A stretch of DNA of 64,000 nucleotides from Chamaecyparis obtusa (GCA_027943335.1 BSBK01002050.1:310001-374000); one strand, 5' to 3'. Shown: positions 1 through 12,856, counted from the first letter of the stretch. Numbers and translations: made by a program. Notes: generated by a model from the letters alone, not told the origin.

Positions 1-973
1 TATCTCTTTAGTAGATTCATAAAATCATAAGTTTTTTCTTGACTATGAAAAACTTGCAAAATTACTATTTTCAAGAACACCCATGCACATCCACACCCAA
101 TTCTCATATGGAAGACTCAAAAGTCTAAAAGCACCAAACAAATGAACCCAAAATAATGATTATCATACATGAGCATCACGATATATTTTTAAGGAAAAGC
201 TATAAACCCCTCAAATCCAACAAACAAGAATTGTAACCATGCAAGTACAATCATCCAAGAGGAAAAAGCATTACAGGAACTCCAGGCCCACTTGTAGGCC
301 TACTCCACAACCACCATCAGTACATGCATCTGAGAGAGATAGGCTATCCAAAAGCTTCCAAATCGTCCAATGATCAAGTCCATAGACTCTATAACAAAAG
401 CAACACCTGAATGCATCAAGAATTATTTCGATGTCAAATAGGAGCTCCAGATCAATGTCATTTCAACATGAACAACTCTATCTTCTTTGTCTTTGCCATC
501 CTACAAAAAATGCCTATTGTTTCTTGAAAACTGAATCAATTACAAGACTTCCATTCATCAAAGTATTAACTATTAGTCAAATCCTTCAAAATAAATTCCT
601 TCAAGCTCTTGAAGCTAAGAAATATTAACAAAAGAAATACCCAAAACTAGAAACACTGTGAATCCTCACATGAAAGAAACATGCAAATCACAGAAAAGAG
701 CTCTAATACCAATTAAGGGGAAGAAGAGCATCCTAGAAAGCCATATGAGATTAGTATGTACATCTAGTATCTAATAATTTCTGCAATAGATTCTAATAAA
801 CTAATACAATCACATACTACTATGTCATAAAAGCGAAAAGAGACAGTTGATTTCCAACAATTAAAACCTTATAGGAAAGTGATTGCAAATTACAGATCTA
901 AGAAATTTCAACAATATTACAACATATAGGTTTAATATTCTAGAATCAATAAACTAGAAGAATGTGACAAAAT

Positions 974-980
<7 letters not shown>

Positions 981-1020
<40 letters not shown>
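981..1020. repeat. Compound (AC)n-(AT)n microsatellite
   Basis: A run of AC dinucleotides is followed directly by a run of AT dinucleotides. It is a simple sequence repeat with no coding potential. Confidence 0.95.
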
Positions 1021-1185
1021 GTGGGGAAAACCCTTTCAGGTAAAAACCCCAACTCTCCAAAATATCAAGCCAATTTATTGTTCAACAAGTTACAATACAT
1101 TTTCAGGCTCTAAGCCTTTACATGGAGATTTACATCTTGTTCCATCCTAGAGAATATCTGACAATAGAACCCTATGAAATGAACT

Positions 1186-1208
1186 CCTCTCTCTCTCTCT
1201 CTCTCTGT
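1186..1208. repeat. (CT)n microsatellite
   Basis: About ten CT dinucleotides in tandem, ending in a short GT run. Confidence 0.9.
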
Positions 1209-4100
1209 GTAAATCAACAAAGGCACCAACATATATAGAGCTCAACACAAGATGTAGGTGCACATGGTTTCCAAAACCATCTTCAACACATAAGCGGTAA
1301 GTTATTCCATAATGTAAGAAACTTTCTAATTCCATGATACATTGCTCATAACAACTTCCAAGGCAACAACACCTATCTCATAAATAATGATCATTTTGCC
1401 AAATGCAATGCAAGTACCATGACCAATAATAGGTACCTTCCTTACCTCACGCCACTTGTCAAAAGTGAACGCAATAAATGCCAATTTCTAAAATACAACT
1501 CCAATGCACAAGAGAAATTGCCAACTAAGACTCTTTAGTCAACATAAAAAATTACCAAATTAATTTTCCACTCGAAATGGAAATATATGACAATATCTTT
1601 CCAAAACTTAGCATCTGCCAAGTAGGTGCCAACTTCCAAGAAAATTAGAAATATGTCATCTCATCACCTGCCATGTAGGATGTCACCTCACCAAGAGGTC
1701 CCACGAAGTGAATGACAACTTAGGAAGTTAATATTTTAAGATAAATTAATTAATTAAATAAATCAACATGTTATGACTCTAAGTTCGAGACACCTCAATC
1801 CCAACACTTTAATCAAGTTCAAAGCCCCCGGTTCAATGCTCTCACCATTGAGAATTATCAAACAATAGAGATTGGATGTTTATATTAGGATTATATCTAA
1901 TATTGACAAAATGGTTTAATCTTCATGGGCATTTTTAATAGTTAGATCGTATTAATACGACAACTTCAATCTTCCTTATTTATAGCCTATATCCATTTCA
2001 TACACTTATCAATGGAGTCGGCTCTTCCTTCTCCATCTTGGCAACTACAAAAGTTGTTTTGATTTATACAAGGAAATCAGGGTGAATCTCTTAGATAAGA
2101 AAGAAATAATGAGAACATTTAAAAATATAATTAGTAATTTAAATACATATATATTTAAAAATTTATACATTAAAATAGGTAAATTAAATTAATAGGTTTG
2201 TGAGAAAAATATAATTTGTTAAAAATTTAAGAAAAAAAACCATAATTTAAAGTGATTTTATTTGTTCACTAAAATGAATTTTAAAGAAAAGAATTTGAAG
2301 GTGAATACTAAAATAAAGAGTTGTATTGACAATTCTTAAAAATAAAGATTATATTGATTTAATTCTCTCATCTTTATAATAAATAAAATCTTATAGAAAC
2401 ACATGCTTTTCTTCAAAGAAACAATAAAAATTAGATTAAATTTATAATATACTAAAATATATGTAAATAATTGAAATGATAAAAAATAAATATATATGAA
2501 ATAAAAAATGCTATATTTTAATATTCTTTATCTATCCATATATACTCCTAGGTGAATATAAACTTAAATATAGAGATGTTTTCAATTTGAAAAGCCTTAC
2601 TATGTATAGTTTGAAGATCTCAAATATGTGTCCAAATGTATTAGCAATAGTAACTGAATGATTAAAGAGAGACTCTTTATGTTAGTGCCTTAGGTGACAT
2701 GTATGAAGGAGCACATCCCAAAGGTTATATTGAACCTCAAAGTCCATTGTTTACAAAGTTGTGCTTTCCTTTGTAAAAAGATAGTCTTGTTCTAAAATAC
2801 TTTGCTTCTACTCTTAAATTAGAAGATGACTCGGGATGGTATTGTAAATCAAAATGTCATATTTTGTATCTCCTATTGACATGATTGTGATAATTCAAAG
2901 TAGCATCCCTTTTTATACTCAATATCATAACATTCATAGTCATCAATAGACCTATTCATCATCCAACTCTATAATCACTTGTTAGATTTATTTGTTCATA
3001 AAAATCATTGAGTTATCTAATTTTCAAAGTTGTTATAATAAAAAGAAATTCTATATCCATGTATTTTTCTCAAAAACCATCATACTTATGTTAGATTATG
3101 CTACATAGATGTAGCATTTTATCCATATCATTGTTGTGGAACCATTGGAACAACCCTCATTTACTATTTAATAAAGTACAAAATATAAATTAGTTTTATC
3201 AATTTAATGAAAAAAATTAAATCTAGACCAATAAGATATTTGCTTGTGTGCCAAAACCCTTGTGCATACCTACACATAAGGGTATATACATAAAATAAAA
3301 AGAGATTATTAAGTACTATATAGTAAAGACTATTGGACTCATTCTATCCCTTGTATTGAGGGAAATCAATAAATACAAATTGTGACACAACTCCAATACC
3401 TTCTAAATTCACTATGCCCAAGTTGAATCTCAAAATCCATTAGCATAGTTACAAAGTTGCATTCACCTTTCTAAACATAGAGATCATGTTCCAAAATGCT
3501 TTACTTATTGTCTAGCTTATGAAGGTGATTATAGATCGCATTACAAATCTATGCCTTGTTTAAAATCTTTTGTTGACATAATTTGTAAATCAAAGTACCA
3601 TTTCATGGAATACCTATTGACACAACATTCTTATTTATCATCAAATTATACACTTATTTATTAAATCTATTAATTTTTATTAAATCATTTAATTAATTTT
3701 TATTAAATCATTTAATTAATTTTTAAAACTATTATTTATATAATGATTTCAAATTAATTAATAGAATTAAAATTCTCACTTAAATTTTTCATGATAATAC
3801 AATCTTATTACTTTATATTGAATTTGTATGCATGGACTATAGAATTTTATCAATATTATTGTTTTGTAACCCATACGTGCAACAACCCTCATTTGACAAT
3901 TAGATCATCCATTATATCAAATATAATTTAACAGTGAAATATAGATTAAGTTTGCAATAATAAGATATTTGCTTGTATGTCAACACTCATGTGCTTGTAT
4001 CAAGGTGACTTTTTTACTCCCGCAAAACTTGTTGCATCTAGTAAGTAGTTGTAAATTTTTTTAAGTTACTATGTTTAGAGTATTATGTTTGTATTGCTTC

Positions 4101-4142
4101 TTATAATGTATTATCATTATTATTATTATTATTATTATTATT
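4101..4142. repeat. (ATT)n microsatellite
   Basis: An uninterrupted ATT trinucleotide array of about 30 bases within a slightly longer imperfect array, lying about 130 bp from the 3' end of LINE A. Confidence 0.9.
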
Positions 4143-4275
4143 TTACCTAGATGTATCCCCGCGACCTAACCCAAGGCCCACCAGCCCATATCTTGGGTAC
4201 CTGTGCGAGCTAGGATGAGACTAGTCCCTCAAGAGTGAAATTAGCCGCCTGCTAGATGCCCCACCTCTTAAACCC

Positions 4276-4287
4276 AAAAGCAGTTTT
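4276..4287. repeat. Target-site duplication of LINE A (3' side)
   Basis: AAAAGCAGTTTT, identical to 10197-10208. The last four T bases merge with the complement of the element's poly(A). Confidence 0.9.
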
Positions 4288-4408
4288 TTTATATTAGAAA
4301 TAGCGAGATCAAAAAGAAGTTACACCGTATCTGGGAGACCCATCAGAGGCACAGCCTCAACCAAGAATACATCAAGAACTGAAACTCCAACGAACCAACA
4401 GAACAAAA

Positions 4409-7400
4409 CTACTGCAAAATGTCAAGATACAGATCAGCCCAGGCAGTCCAGCCGAGTGGGCCTTCCATCCATACAATATTTTTCCTTTCTTGGATCTGAG
4501 ACAAAATAAGTAATTCCTCCTTTTTGGCATTATGGTTTTTTTTTATGGCTTGGTTCAGCTTCCAGCAGGTACACTCAAATAGTTGCAAGTTATCCATAGT
4601 CCTCCGCCACTGGTAACCATACTTGAGCTCATGAACAAAAAAGGTCACCTGCTCATCTTTAAGAAATCTTCGAAGTTTATCCTTCTCAGTTATCATAATG
4701 GCTTGAACCTGCAAGAAAATTTTGAAAAAAGTGAGTTTTCGAAAAAACTCAGTAAGAATCCTTGGCTTACCTTGGTACCTTTCCTCGTTCCTGCATTTCC
4801 AAATCTGCCAAAGAATGTTAGAGGATAGCATATTCCAAAAAAAGTTAGCATCTTTACTGATCCCATTAATGTGACCAGTAATGATATCAATAATGCTCAC
4901 ACTAATAGGATAGTAAATACCAAATAAATGCCAGATTTCTTTAGCAAATAAGCAATCAAATAAAATATGTCTACTATTTTCAGGTAGCTTGCAAATTCTA
5001 CAAATATCAGAGTGCTGATTGTCTTTTCTAATAGGCAGTCTATCAATTAAAGCCAACCATTTAAAACATTGAATTTTTGGCTCAACAGGGCTTTTCCACA
5101 GAAAAACCAATAACTTATTCCAATCTTTACAATCAAAAGAACAGTACCAGATTTTATTAAGGTGCAGAATAGTATCTTCATTGTAGTCAATAACCTTATA
5201 TATGTTTTTAGCTTTAAGTTAGTCCAAAACAGTACCATCAGGCCACTTACAATTCAGATGTCTAAAAGAATCCACATGACAGATAGAAGGAAGATTTTTA
5301 GTAGCTTGTAATATCAGATTATAAGTCTTCTTCTGGGATTGAGGAATATTAAACTTAATCTTGAGATCATCCCAGGGAATAAGGACATCCTGTTCATAAA
5401 TATCAGCAATTTGAGTAATACCGGCTTTAGCCCAAGATTTGGCAGAACAACCCTGGTAAAGGGCAAGAGGTTTATTATTGACACACAAATTCCACCAAAT
5501 GGACTTTTCACCATGGATTTGATTATTATTGTAAAATTCCTTATTAGTGATAAACTTTCGGACATATTCCCAGGCGCGCCAAATAGACCTAAAAATCGCA
5601 AAACCTTGGACTATGACCAGAAATTTACCAGTAATAAGGTCACAAAAGGGGAGGTTCTTCCAAGATTTAGCCTCCTTGGGGTAAACTCTCTCAATATTAT
5701 GTCTGACAAGAACCTTCCAGGGACTGTCACCTTCCAAGGCCTAAAAAATCCATTTGGTAGAAAGAGCGATGCCCTGTAACTTAAGGTCCTTAAGCCCGAG
5801 CCCACCGAGGGACTTAGCAGTATGACACCAATCCCAGTTAACAGCATGGTGCTTACGATTACCTTTGCCATCAGACCATAGAAAATTTCTGATGGCTTTT
5901 TGAATCTCATGAATTTGATAGTTATTAAACATCCAAGCGAAAGAATAATAAATACTATAAGAGGATAGGATCTTTTGACAAACCTGAATTCTACCAGCAA
6001 GCGATAAGGTTCTATTATGCCATTTGTTAAGCTTGTTCTCAATTTTGGCTTTAACCCAGGACCACATATCTTTGAGAGAAGGGTCAACAGAATAAGGGAT
6101 TCCCAAATACTTAACAATCTTCTTAGAACCTCCCCACTGAAAATTGTACTGAGAAAACCAATCCGGAGGCTTGTCCTCCCATCCCAGGCATATAGACTTA
6201 GCTTGAGAGAGTTTGGCACCAGATATAACACAAAAAAAATCCAATTTGACTTGCAGATTTTTCAAGTTGGTTTCAGAAAGCTCAAAAAAGATAGCAGTAT
6301 CATTTGCAAAATGGCTGTTTAAGAGCTCATCATTGTTAGGCAGGTACAAACCTCTAATGTCCGGAGAGAAGGAGGAGTCTCTAAGAATGTAGAAAAGAGC
6401 TTCAACAGCAATGACAAAAAGAGCAGGGGCCAAGGGGCATCCTTGTCTAATAGAACGGCCTAGCGGGAAAGGATCTGAAAGAGATCCATTAACCTCAACT
6501 TGAGCATAAGCATCCTTAAGCAAGGTAGAGATAGCATCACAAAAATAAGAAGGAAACCTGAAGGACTGTAACATCAAAATAATGAATTGCCACTCCACCC
6601 TATCATATGCTTTTTCAAAGTTTAGGAGAAGCAAAGCAACGTTCTGATGTGACACTTTAGCCCAATCCATGGCTTCCTAGGCAGTGATAAGATTCTCCAG
6701 AATGTATCTTCCCTTAATAAAACCAGTTTGAGTAATGCTAACAAACTTAGGGAGAATATTAACCAGTCTAATAGCAAACACTTTAGCTAAGATCTTGTAA
6801 GAAACATTAAGGAGAGTGATCGGCCTCCAATTCTCAATCAGAGTTTTATCTCCTTCCTTAGGAAGGAGATTAATATACCCCTTGTTAATTTTCGGCCCGA
6901 GAGAGCCAGTAGCTAAAGCTTCATTATAAAGGTCCAGCAGATCTTTGCTAATCCAGGTGATGTTAGCCTTATAAAATTCAATAGGAAGCCCGTCGGGCCC
7001 ATGAGCTTTATCATCCTTGAGAGCTTTGATGGCCCCTTCAATTTCCTCAACAGAGATCGGACTTGAGAGAGACCTGACATCATCATCATCCAATTTATTG
7101 GGAAAAAGACTTCTACAACTATCTCTACCTTCAACAGCCTCACTAGAGTCCTCAGAAGATAAGAGCTATTTATAATAATCAGCAAAGGCGACAGAGATGC
7201 TAGCCGGATCCATGATTTCCTTATTATTTATGATTAGTCTATCTATAGATTCTTTAGTATGCTTATGCTTAAGGAGGTTAAAAAAGAATTTGGAGCCACG
7301 ATCCCCATGTTGGAGCTAGTTAGCCCTTGAGCGAATTTTAGCACCTTGGATCTTATAATGATGATGCTTTATGAGGGCATCTTTAGAAGCAACCAACTGG

Positions 7401-8440
7401 TTAAGAAAAACTAGGTTGGAAGGGTCAGATTGAGCCTTAAACTCGGCTTCCTGAAGGCTGGAGATTAACAAATTCTCATTAAATCTAAAGTCTTTAGCGT
7501 GCTTTTGGCCAATGGTCTGTAACAGATTCTTCCATGCAGGAATCATAACCTTCCACTTGTCCAGCATGGAATAGTCTTTAAGGTTAAAAAAATTGAAATT
7601 CCTAATGATATGAATGGCACAGAGGACATCATTATCTTGAAGAAGCTTGGTGTTAAGCAAAAATTTGGAGCAAACAGATTTCTGACGAATAGGGCCAAAA
7701 CTGATATTAATCCTAGTAAAAATAGGGTGATGGTCAGATAAAACGGTGGTCGTGACTTTGACAATGACACTATTATTGTCAGGAAGGAAGGAAATGAAGT
7801 CTTTGTTACCATAAAAGCGGTCTAATCTAGAATAGATCCGAGCATGACCTTGCTGGAAGTTGCACCAAGTGTGCCAAAAATCAGGGTGAGTGTCTTTCGA
7901 GTTGGCAAGAGGGTCAAACAGATTTTTATTCTTAATAAAATTGGTCCAATGAACATACTCTTGATCCTTCCATTTAAAAGGATTGCCACCAGACTTTTCG
8001 TAAGGCGACTCAACCATGTTAAAATCCCCTCCAAAAATCCAGGGAATATCAGGAAGATTAGCAAGCCAATTCCAGAGAGAGATTCTGGATTTAACTTCAT
8101 TAGGAGCATAAATGGAACAAAAACCAACAGATTTACTATTAATGTTCATAATGAACCAAACAACCCTGTTACATGGCGAAACACCATTATCAGAGATATA
8201 AGATTCCCATTTAGGGTTAATAAGAATAGCAATTCCTCCCTTTCCCCTGCAATGGTTAGATATGAATTTGATAGAATCCTTCCAAATGAAGCTAAGATTA
8301 GAATCAAGATTGAAGCCAGTAGCTTTAACCTCTTGCAGCATGACCAAATCAATATTATCAAAAGAATTTAAAACCCGCTTAATAACAAATTTCCTATCAG
8401 GGGATTCAATCCCCCTCACATTCCAAGAGATGCAATTCAT
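4409..8440 (-). pseudogene. LINE A ORF2: endonuclease-reverse transcriptase with in-frame stops
   Basis: All segments lie in one reading frame of about 1,344 codons. Order: an APE-type endonuclease (8440-7316) with NVRG near the start, QEVK, GGDFNMV, SRLDRF and LSDHHPI motifs; then the RT (about 7110-5750) with KALKDDKAHGPDGLP, NWRPITLLN and GRSIRQGCPLAPALF; then a C-terminal zf-RVT region with CRICKLPENSRHILFDC (about 5020-4965). Single stops break the frame at 7316-7318, 7166-7168, 6677-6679, 5741-5743 (all TAG) and 5219-5221 (TAA). LINE B has Trp at the first and third positions, Lys at the second and Gln at the fourth. The RT catalytic FADD box reads FAND (about 6297-6307), a lost catalytic Asp. 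The protein would nick genomic DNA and copy LINE RNA in the nucleus; this copy cannot. Confidence 0.92.
8437..8440 (-). promoter_or_regulatory. ATGA stop-start overlap between LINE A ORF1 and ORF2
   Basis: On the minus strand the last ORF1 codons read TCT CAA TGA and ORF2 begins ATG AAT TGC, sharing ATG and TGA in the tetranucleotide ATGA. In some non-LTR elements (for example silkworm SART1) such overlaps support termination-reinitiation of the downstream ORF. LINE B has the same arrangement. Confidence 0.8.
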
Positions 8441-10125
8441 TGAGATACATTGACAATATCAAGATCCGCAGTTTCATTCACCATACTGGGACTACTGAAT
8501 GAATCCCCTTCCAATTTACCAACGGGTTTATTTCTAGACCCTGGTGGCCTTCCGCGTCTTTTCATAGTCATAGACTCTGTTTTAGAGGAGTCGTCCCATT
8601 CAGAGGACTCCAAATCCATGCTAGAATCATTCAGTTTCGACTCTTTAGCAGGAATAATTTCAAAGATATACCCATCCTCAATTTCCTTAAAAACTTTTGG
8701 AGGCAAATTATCATGAGTTAAGCCAGACGCAACGGTTCTAGCTTGAGAAGTAGAATCCAGATCTAGACCAATACTCGGATGAGGTAAACTGGCCTGAGAA
8801 GGAGGACGAAGATTTTTGAGGCTATTGGCTTTGGGTTGACCCGAATTATTCTTTTTCCTCTTCTTATTGCTAACCAAAGTAAATTCTTCATCATTATCGA
8901 GCCCCGACTCGACATCTATATGAAGGTTCTTTTGAATGATAGACGGCGGATCAACCTGGGCAATACCTACATTTTCCTTGAAAGTTTTTCCAATAGAATC
9001 GGCAGAAGGTTGAACAACTGATTGGTTAACCGGATTGTCAAACGTGGTAGGGGATTTGGGGCTACCGGGAGGTTTAGGCTGGGATTTGTTAATGATAGGA
9101 CAATCCTTCCTACGATGGCCTTCCCTCCTGCACAAAAAACATGCATTCAAACCTCCTAGGATTTCGATGGGACACACATAATTTTCATGCAACACTTTTA
9201 TTTCAATTTCGTTAGGGATTTCTTTCCCTGGAAGGATCGACATAAGAACCCTAGCATCCATGTGTGGGACTAACCTGGAAGTTTCATCCATCCAGATGGT
9301 TTTACCAAAATTTTCCATTAACAGAGGAAGCAATCGCCAAAGGAAAGGTGGGACATTTTTCACCAAAATCCATCTGGGTGCCGAGAGGGCTAAGACCTCT
9401 TCACGCACAGCTTCAGGCGTCCAAACTAAAACCCGGAATGAGGTCGAACCAACATTCCAATATTGTCTTTTTAATACCTCTTGCTGGGCTTCGTGATTAG
9501 AGAAAAAAATGACAAACAAACCCTTTTGGATCTGTCTGCAAAATGAAATATTAAACCCTAGTTTCATATTCCAAAAATTATGAAACCAATCATCTAGAAA
9601 TTTACGAGGTGGGCATTTATCAATTTCCACTGAAGCAAAGAAAATAGCAGTGTCTTTAAGTTTGTTTCTTTCCTTAACAATTTCGGCTAGCATTTCAAAA
9701 TTCGGGGACAAGGAAAATGGAGCCGCAGAAGCCACAGGATTCTTACCTTGGTAGGCACCTTCATTGTTCCCCGGATTAACTATGAACCTAGCTTTATCAT
9801 CGATCTTACCAGATGCATTCGCAACTGCCTCCGAAAATGACTTAGATTTGGCAGGAGTGACAGGATTGGAGTTGGGGCTGCCATTATTAATGGCTTGTTC
9901 GCTCACTGCAGGAGAATTGAATGCCGAAGTAGATGGATCGAAAGACGTACCTGCAGAGTGGTTTGAAATAAATGGAGGGAAGGTCGGAGAGGCTCCACCT
10001 GTGTTCGTCATACGCACGGGGACCGCCATCTGTCTGCCGCCGTCAATGTTTTCCTTAGCCTTAGCCACCTTGCCGACAGTATCAGCCCGGAGAATCGAAA
10101 ACGAGCTCGACAAAAAATTAGTCAA
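8437..10125 (-). CDS. LINE A ORF1 protein: DUF4283-type RNA-binding protein with CCHC knuckle and AT-hook
   Basis: This is an uninterrupted 562-residue frame, the nucleic-acid-binding ORF1 product expected to coat the LINE RNA. Residues 1-120 are Ser/Pro/Asn rich and look disordered. Residues about 145-320 match the plant DUF4283 fold, including CPPRKFLDDWFHNFWNMKLG and the stretch RWILVKNVPPFLWR. A CCHC zinc knuckle follows at about 329-342 (CFLCRREGHRRKDC). The C-terminal part has a basic patch KKRKKN near 421 and a classical AT-hook, KRRGRPPGSRNKP, near 522-534. The stop codon overlaps the ORF2 start as ATGA, which suggests coupled translation. The AT-hook is also kept in LINE B. The start chosen is the first in-frame Met; a later Met (about residue 33) is also possible. 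Confidence 0.9.
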   Translation of the reverse strand: MTNFLSSSFSILRADTVGKVAKAKENIDGGRQMAVPVRMTNTGGASPTFPPFISNHSAGTSFDPSTSAFNSPAVSEQAINNGSPNSNPVTPAKSKSFSEAVANASGKIDDKARFIVNPGNNEGAYQGKNPVASAAPFSLSPNFEMLAEIVKERNKLKDTAIFFASVEIDKCPPRKFLDDWFHNFWNMKLGFNISFCRQIQKGLFVIFFSNHEAQQEVLKRQYWNVGSTSFRVLVWTPEAVREEVLALSAPRWILVKNVPPFLWRLLPLLMENFGKTIWMDETSRLVPHMDARVLMSILPGKEIPNEIEIKVLHENYVCPIEILGGLNACFLCRREGHRRKDCPIINKSQPKPPGSPKSPTTFDNPVNQSVVQPSADSIGKTFKENVGIAQVDPPSIIQKNLHIDVESGLDNDEEFTLVSNKKRKKNNSGQPKANSLKNLRPPSQASLPHPSIGLDLDSTSQARTVASGLTHDNLPPKVFKEIEDGYIFEIIPAKESKLNDSSMDLESSEWDDSSKTESMTMKRRGRPPGSRNKPVGKLEGDSFSSPSMVNETADLDIVNVSQ

Positions 10126-10196
10126 TCAATGTTGCAGATCCAGATCAGTTCAAAAGTTCGCACCATCATAGTACAAATTTCATTTTAATTTTCTAA

Positions 10197-10208
10197 AAAA
10201 GCAGTTTT
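10197..10208. repeat. Target-site duplication of LINE A (5' side)
   Basis: AAAAGCAGTTTT, identical to 4276-4287, lying about 70 bp upstream of the ORF1 start. Confidence 0.9.
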
Positions 10209-12517
10209 GAAATTGAGACCAATTATTATTATTATTATGTTGTAAATTTTAAGTTTTTGGTATATAATAATAAAATACTTATATTATTTATTTTAGATAA
10301 GTAAAAAGTTTTTAGATATATTTTTATTATTAGTACTTGCCCATAGGCTAAGCAAGTACTATTGCAATAACTTTTGGATTTGTTCTTTAACTACTGATTA
10401 AAATAAATTGTATGGACCAATTATAATTTATCTTATTTTTTATTTTGTTGTAAATTTCATGTTTTCTATAGTGAATATGCAATATTTTTAAGTTTATAAA
10501 TTACAAAAATTATTTTTTGAGCATATGATTAGTTGAATTGATTTGAGTCTTATACACAGAATTTTTCGGAATTAAAAACTTCAACAATTTCTTTAATAAC
10601 AATGATTTTTTTTACATTTTTATATTTAATTAACCATACCATTCCTTTTTTGTCACCACTTCTTACCTTACTTGCAACACCCATGTTTATATAATAATAT
10701 GTAATAAATCTATAACATACTTAAAATAAAATATATTTTTATTATATATAATAATATTTTTTAAGTATATATAATAATTTATATTATATTAAATTAAAAA
10801 AGAATTTATATAATAATGAATTAATATATTTAGTATAACTATATAATTTATAATATAAATTATTCATTCTTTGTATGATTTGATTGTATTTTTTCAATAA
10901 TATATTGAAAATATTATATTAATTATAAATATAATTTATATTTTATAATATATTATATAAATTTTAAATTTAAATATTAAAAAATAATAAATATCTATTC
11001 TAAATATTTAATATAAAATTTTAGGATATTCTTTTCACTATTTAAATTGTATAAATTCATTATCTATGTTATGAAAAATATCTCCTTTTAGTATAATAAT
11101 AATTTTAAGATATATTTTGACAACAAATTTGAGATGTACATAATATTTATATTGTTGTAAATTTTAAAATTTTAATATATAGTAAAAATATAAATATTAT
11201 TTATTGTGGATAAGCACACAAAATTTAGATATATTTTGAATTCTTTTTTAAGACATTAAATAGAATGGAGGATAATTAAACTCAATCGATTTCTTACATT
11301 TATATTTAGGTTATTATCAACATACTATAAAATCCAACAAAATAATTGTACAAATTATTAAATAAATTAATAATATAATATAGTTATATTTTAACATATT
11401 TAAGTTTTCTAATTATTATTGCAAAAGATTTTAAGAAGAAAATTAATTTTAAAAATCAAACTAAAAATAATTTACAATTAATAATTATATATATATTAAA
11501 ATTTTTTTAAAAAAACTATTGTTCTTTAATAAATATGATAAAATTCATGAAGCTTTTTAGAACTTATTTGTATTTTTTTATTATCTAAATTTTACTTCTT
11601 TGTTTGTATTTGCAATAGATTTGATTTTGTTCTATAGTGATAGCATTATGATGCTTTCAATTATTATTTTTATACTATAATTGTTCATCATCTTCATAGA
11701 AATTGTAAGCAAAAAATTTAGAAAATGAGAAGAATTTTTAAGGATAAAAATAAAAGATTTAGAAGAATACCATCATATTATGTGTAATTTTTTAATGTTA
11801 TTATTTAATATTCTTTTTAGTTATAAAAGAATTTATTTGAAAGTTTATAAAGTTAATATTTTTAATTTGAAATTAAAATGATCATTATTATCAATTTTTA
11901 AATTATTTTTTTTATAATTATTAATAAAAATAATAAAAATTACAACAATATAAACATCATGATAAAAATAAAAACTAATATAAAAATAAAAACATATTAA
12001 CTTTTAAATTTTTTATTATTATTTTCTTATTTTTATAATGTTATAAATTCAAACAAATATAAACATGTAAACATAATGATATATATTATCATTAAAAAAA
12101 ATAAAAAATTCTTATTTTCTAATTAAATTTTAAATTTTAAAAAGATCTATTATAATTCTTGATATATTGTAATTAAAATAGTAAATATTAAAAAATTTAA
12201 AATTTATTATTTTTATTAAAAAAAAATTTTGGCAAAATTACAAGCCACTAAAATATATATATTAATAAAACCTGATTCAAAGGCTCCTAGAAGAAAGAAC
12301 CAATGAAGAAAACCTTCAATCCTCCCAAAAAATACAAATAGTAAGATTTACACAATAAGTGCATTACAACCGATAATCGACCCCAATGTCCAAACTAGGT
12401 CAACATGTATCAAAAATTACATTTAGATGCCCATCTTTTTGAAACAGGATAAAAAAAAACTGATCATTGAGCTAGAAAATATAAACAAAATCACTATTAA
12501 CAAGGGGTCATAAATGG
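10209..12517. other. Extremely AT-rich intergenic spacer
   Basis: This is about 2.3 kb of almost pure A/T with dispersed homopolymers and no frame of note. I see no terminal repeats, tandem array or gene. From about 12240 it grades into ordinary sequence just before the LINE B target duplication. Confidence 0.7.
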
Positions 12518-12531
12518 AAAAAAGGACCATT
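12518..12531. repeat. Target-site duplication of LINE B (5' side)
   Basis: AAAAAAGGACCATT, matched at 18480-18493. Confidence 0.9.
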
Positions 12532-12856
12532 TTGAAAAAATTTCAAATTATTGAGAGGAAATAGTGAATTGATTAAGTGGACTCTGCATGTTTTAGTGAA
12601 AAATTTTGCGCAATATTGGTGAAGTATTCCCTTTTGATTCTGTGAATCTTGGCTAACCGGTGGTGTTGAGTTTCGCCAAAGTGGTGACCTCCGGTGACGT
12701 CGATGCAGGGGGCGGGAGATAGATGGGCGTCTCCGTGCAGGCCCTCGATCCAGGTGCACCACCTCCTTCCTCTGGCATTAATGACATTAATATGTCTGAG
12801 GTAAAAATCAATGGCAAGCCTGTCAAACATGTACTCCTTTTAATGGCAATATCATT

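Larger units (their letters stand above)
1..4275. other. AT-rich non-coding region
   Basis: I see no convincing gene in this stretch. Short open frames at 431-628 and 1147-1335 have low-complexity or unremarkable translations and no recognisable domain. The region contains microsatellites (listed separately) and, near 1020-1060, GC-richer text with repeated 'aaaaccc' strings of the kind often found in retrotransposon LTR leaders. That is only a hint of an old LTR fragment. From about 2100 to 4000 the DNA is strongly AT-rich with no frames. Confidence 0.6.
4276..10208 (-). mobile_element. LINE A: full-length plant L1-type non-LTR retrotransposon
   Basis: The element is read right to left. It has a short 5' leader, ORF1 (8437-10125), ORF2 (4409-8440), a 3' UTR and a short poly(A), seen as the T run at 4284-4290. 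The 12-bp string AAAAGCAGTTTT occurs at 4276-4287 and again at 10197-10208, exactly flanking the element, so it is a target-site duplication made by target-primed reverse transcription. Matching duplications at both ends argue that the copy is full length (about 5.9 kb), not 5' truncated. A sister copy, LINE B, sits 2.3 kb away in the opposite orientation. ORF1 is intact. ORF2 has no frameshift but five in-frame stops and a mutated RT active site, so the copy is dead. Confidence 0.93.

Noticed and set aside
1020..1400. An LTR in the 1.0-1.4 kb region
   Set aside because: Only short 'aaaaccc' leader-like strings; no paired repeat, primer site or terminal TG/CA pair found.
5339..8371. Plus-strand open frames opposite LINE A ORF2 (for example 5339-5779, 7844-8371)
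   Set aside because: They are mirror frames of the conserved minus-strand endonuclease-RT and have no domain of their own.
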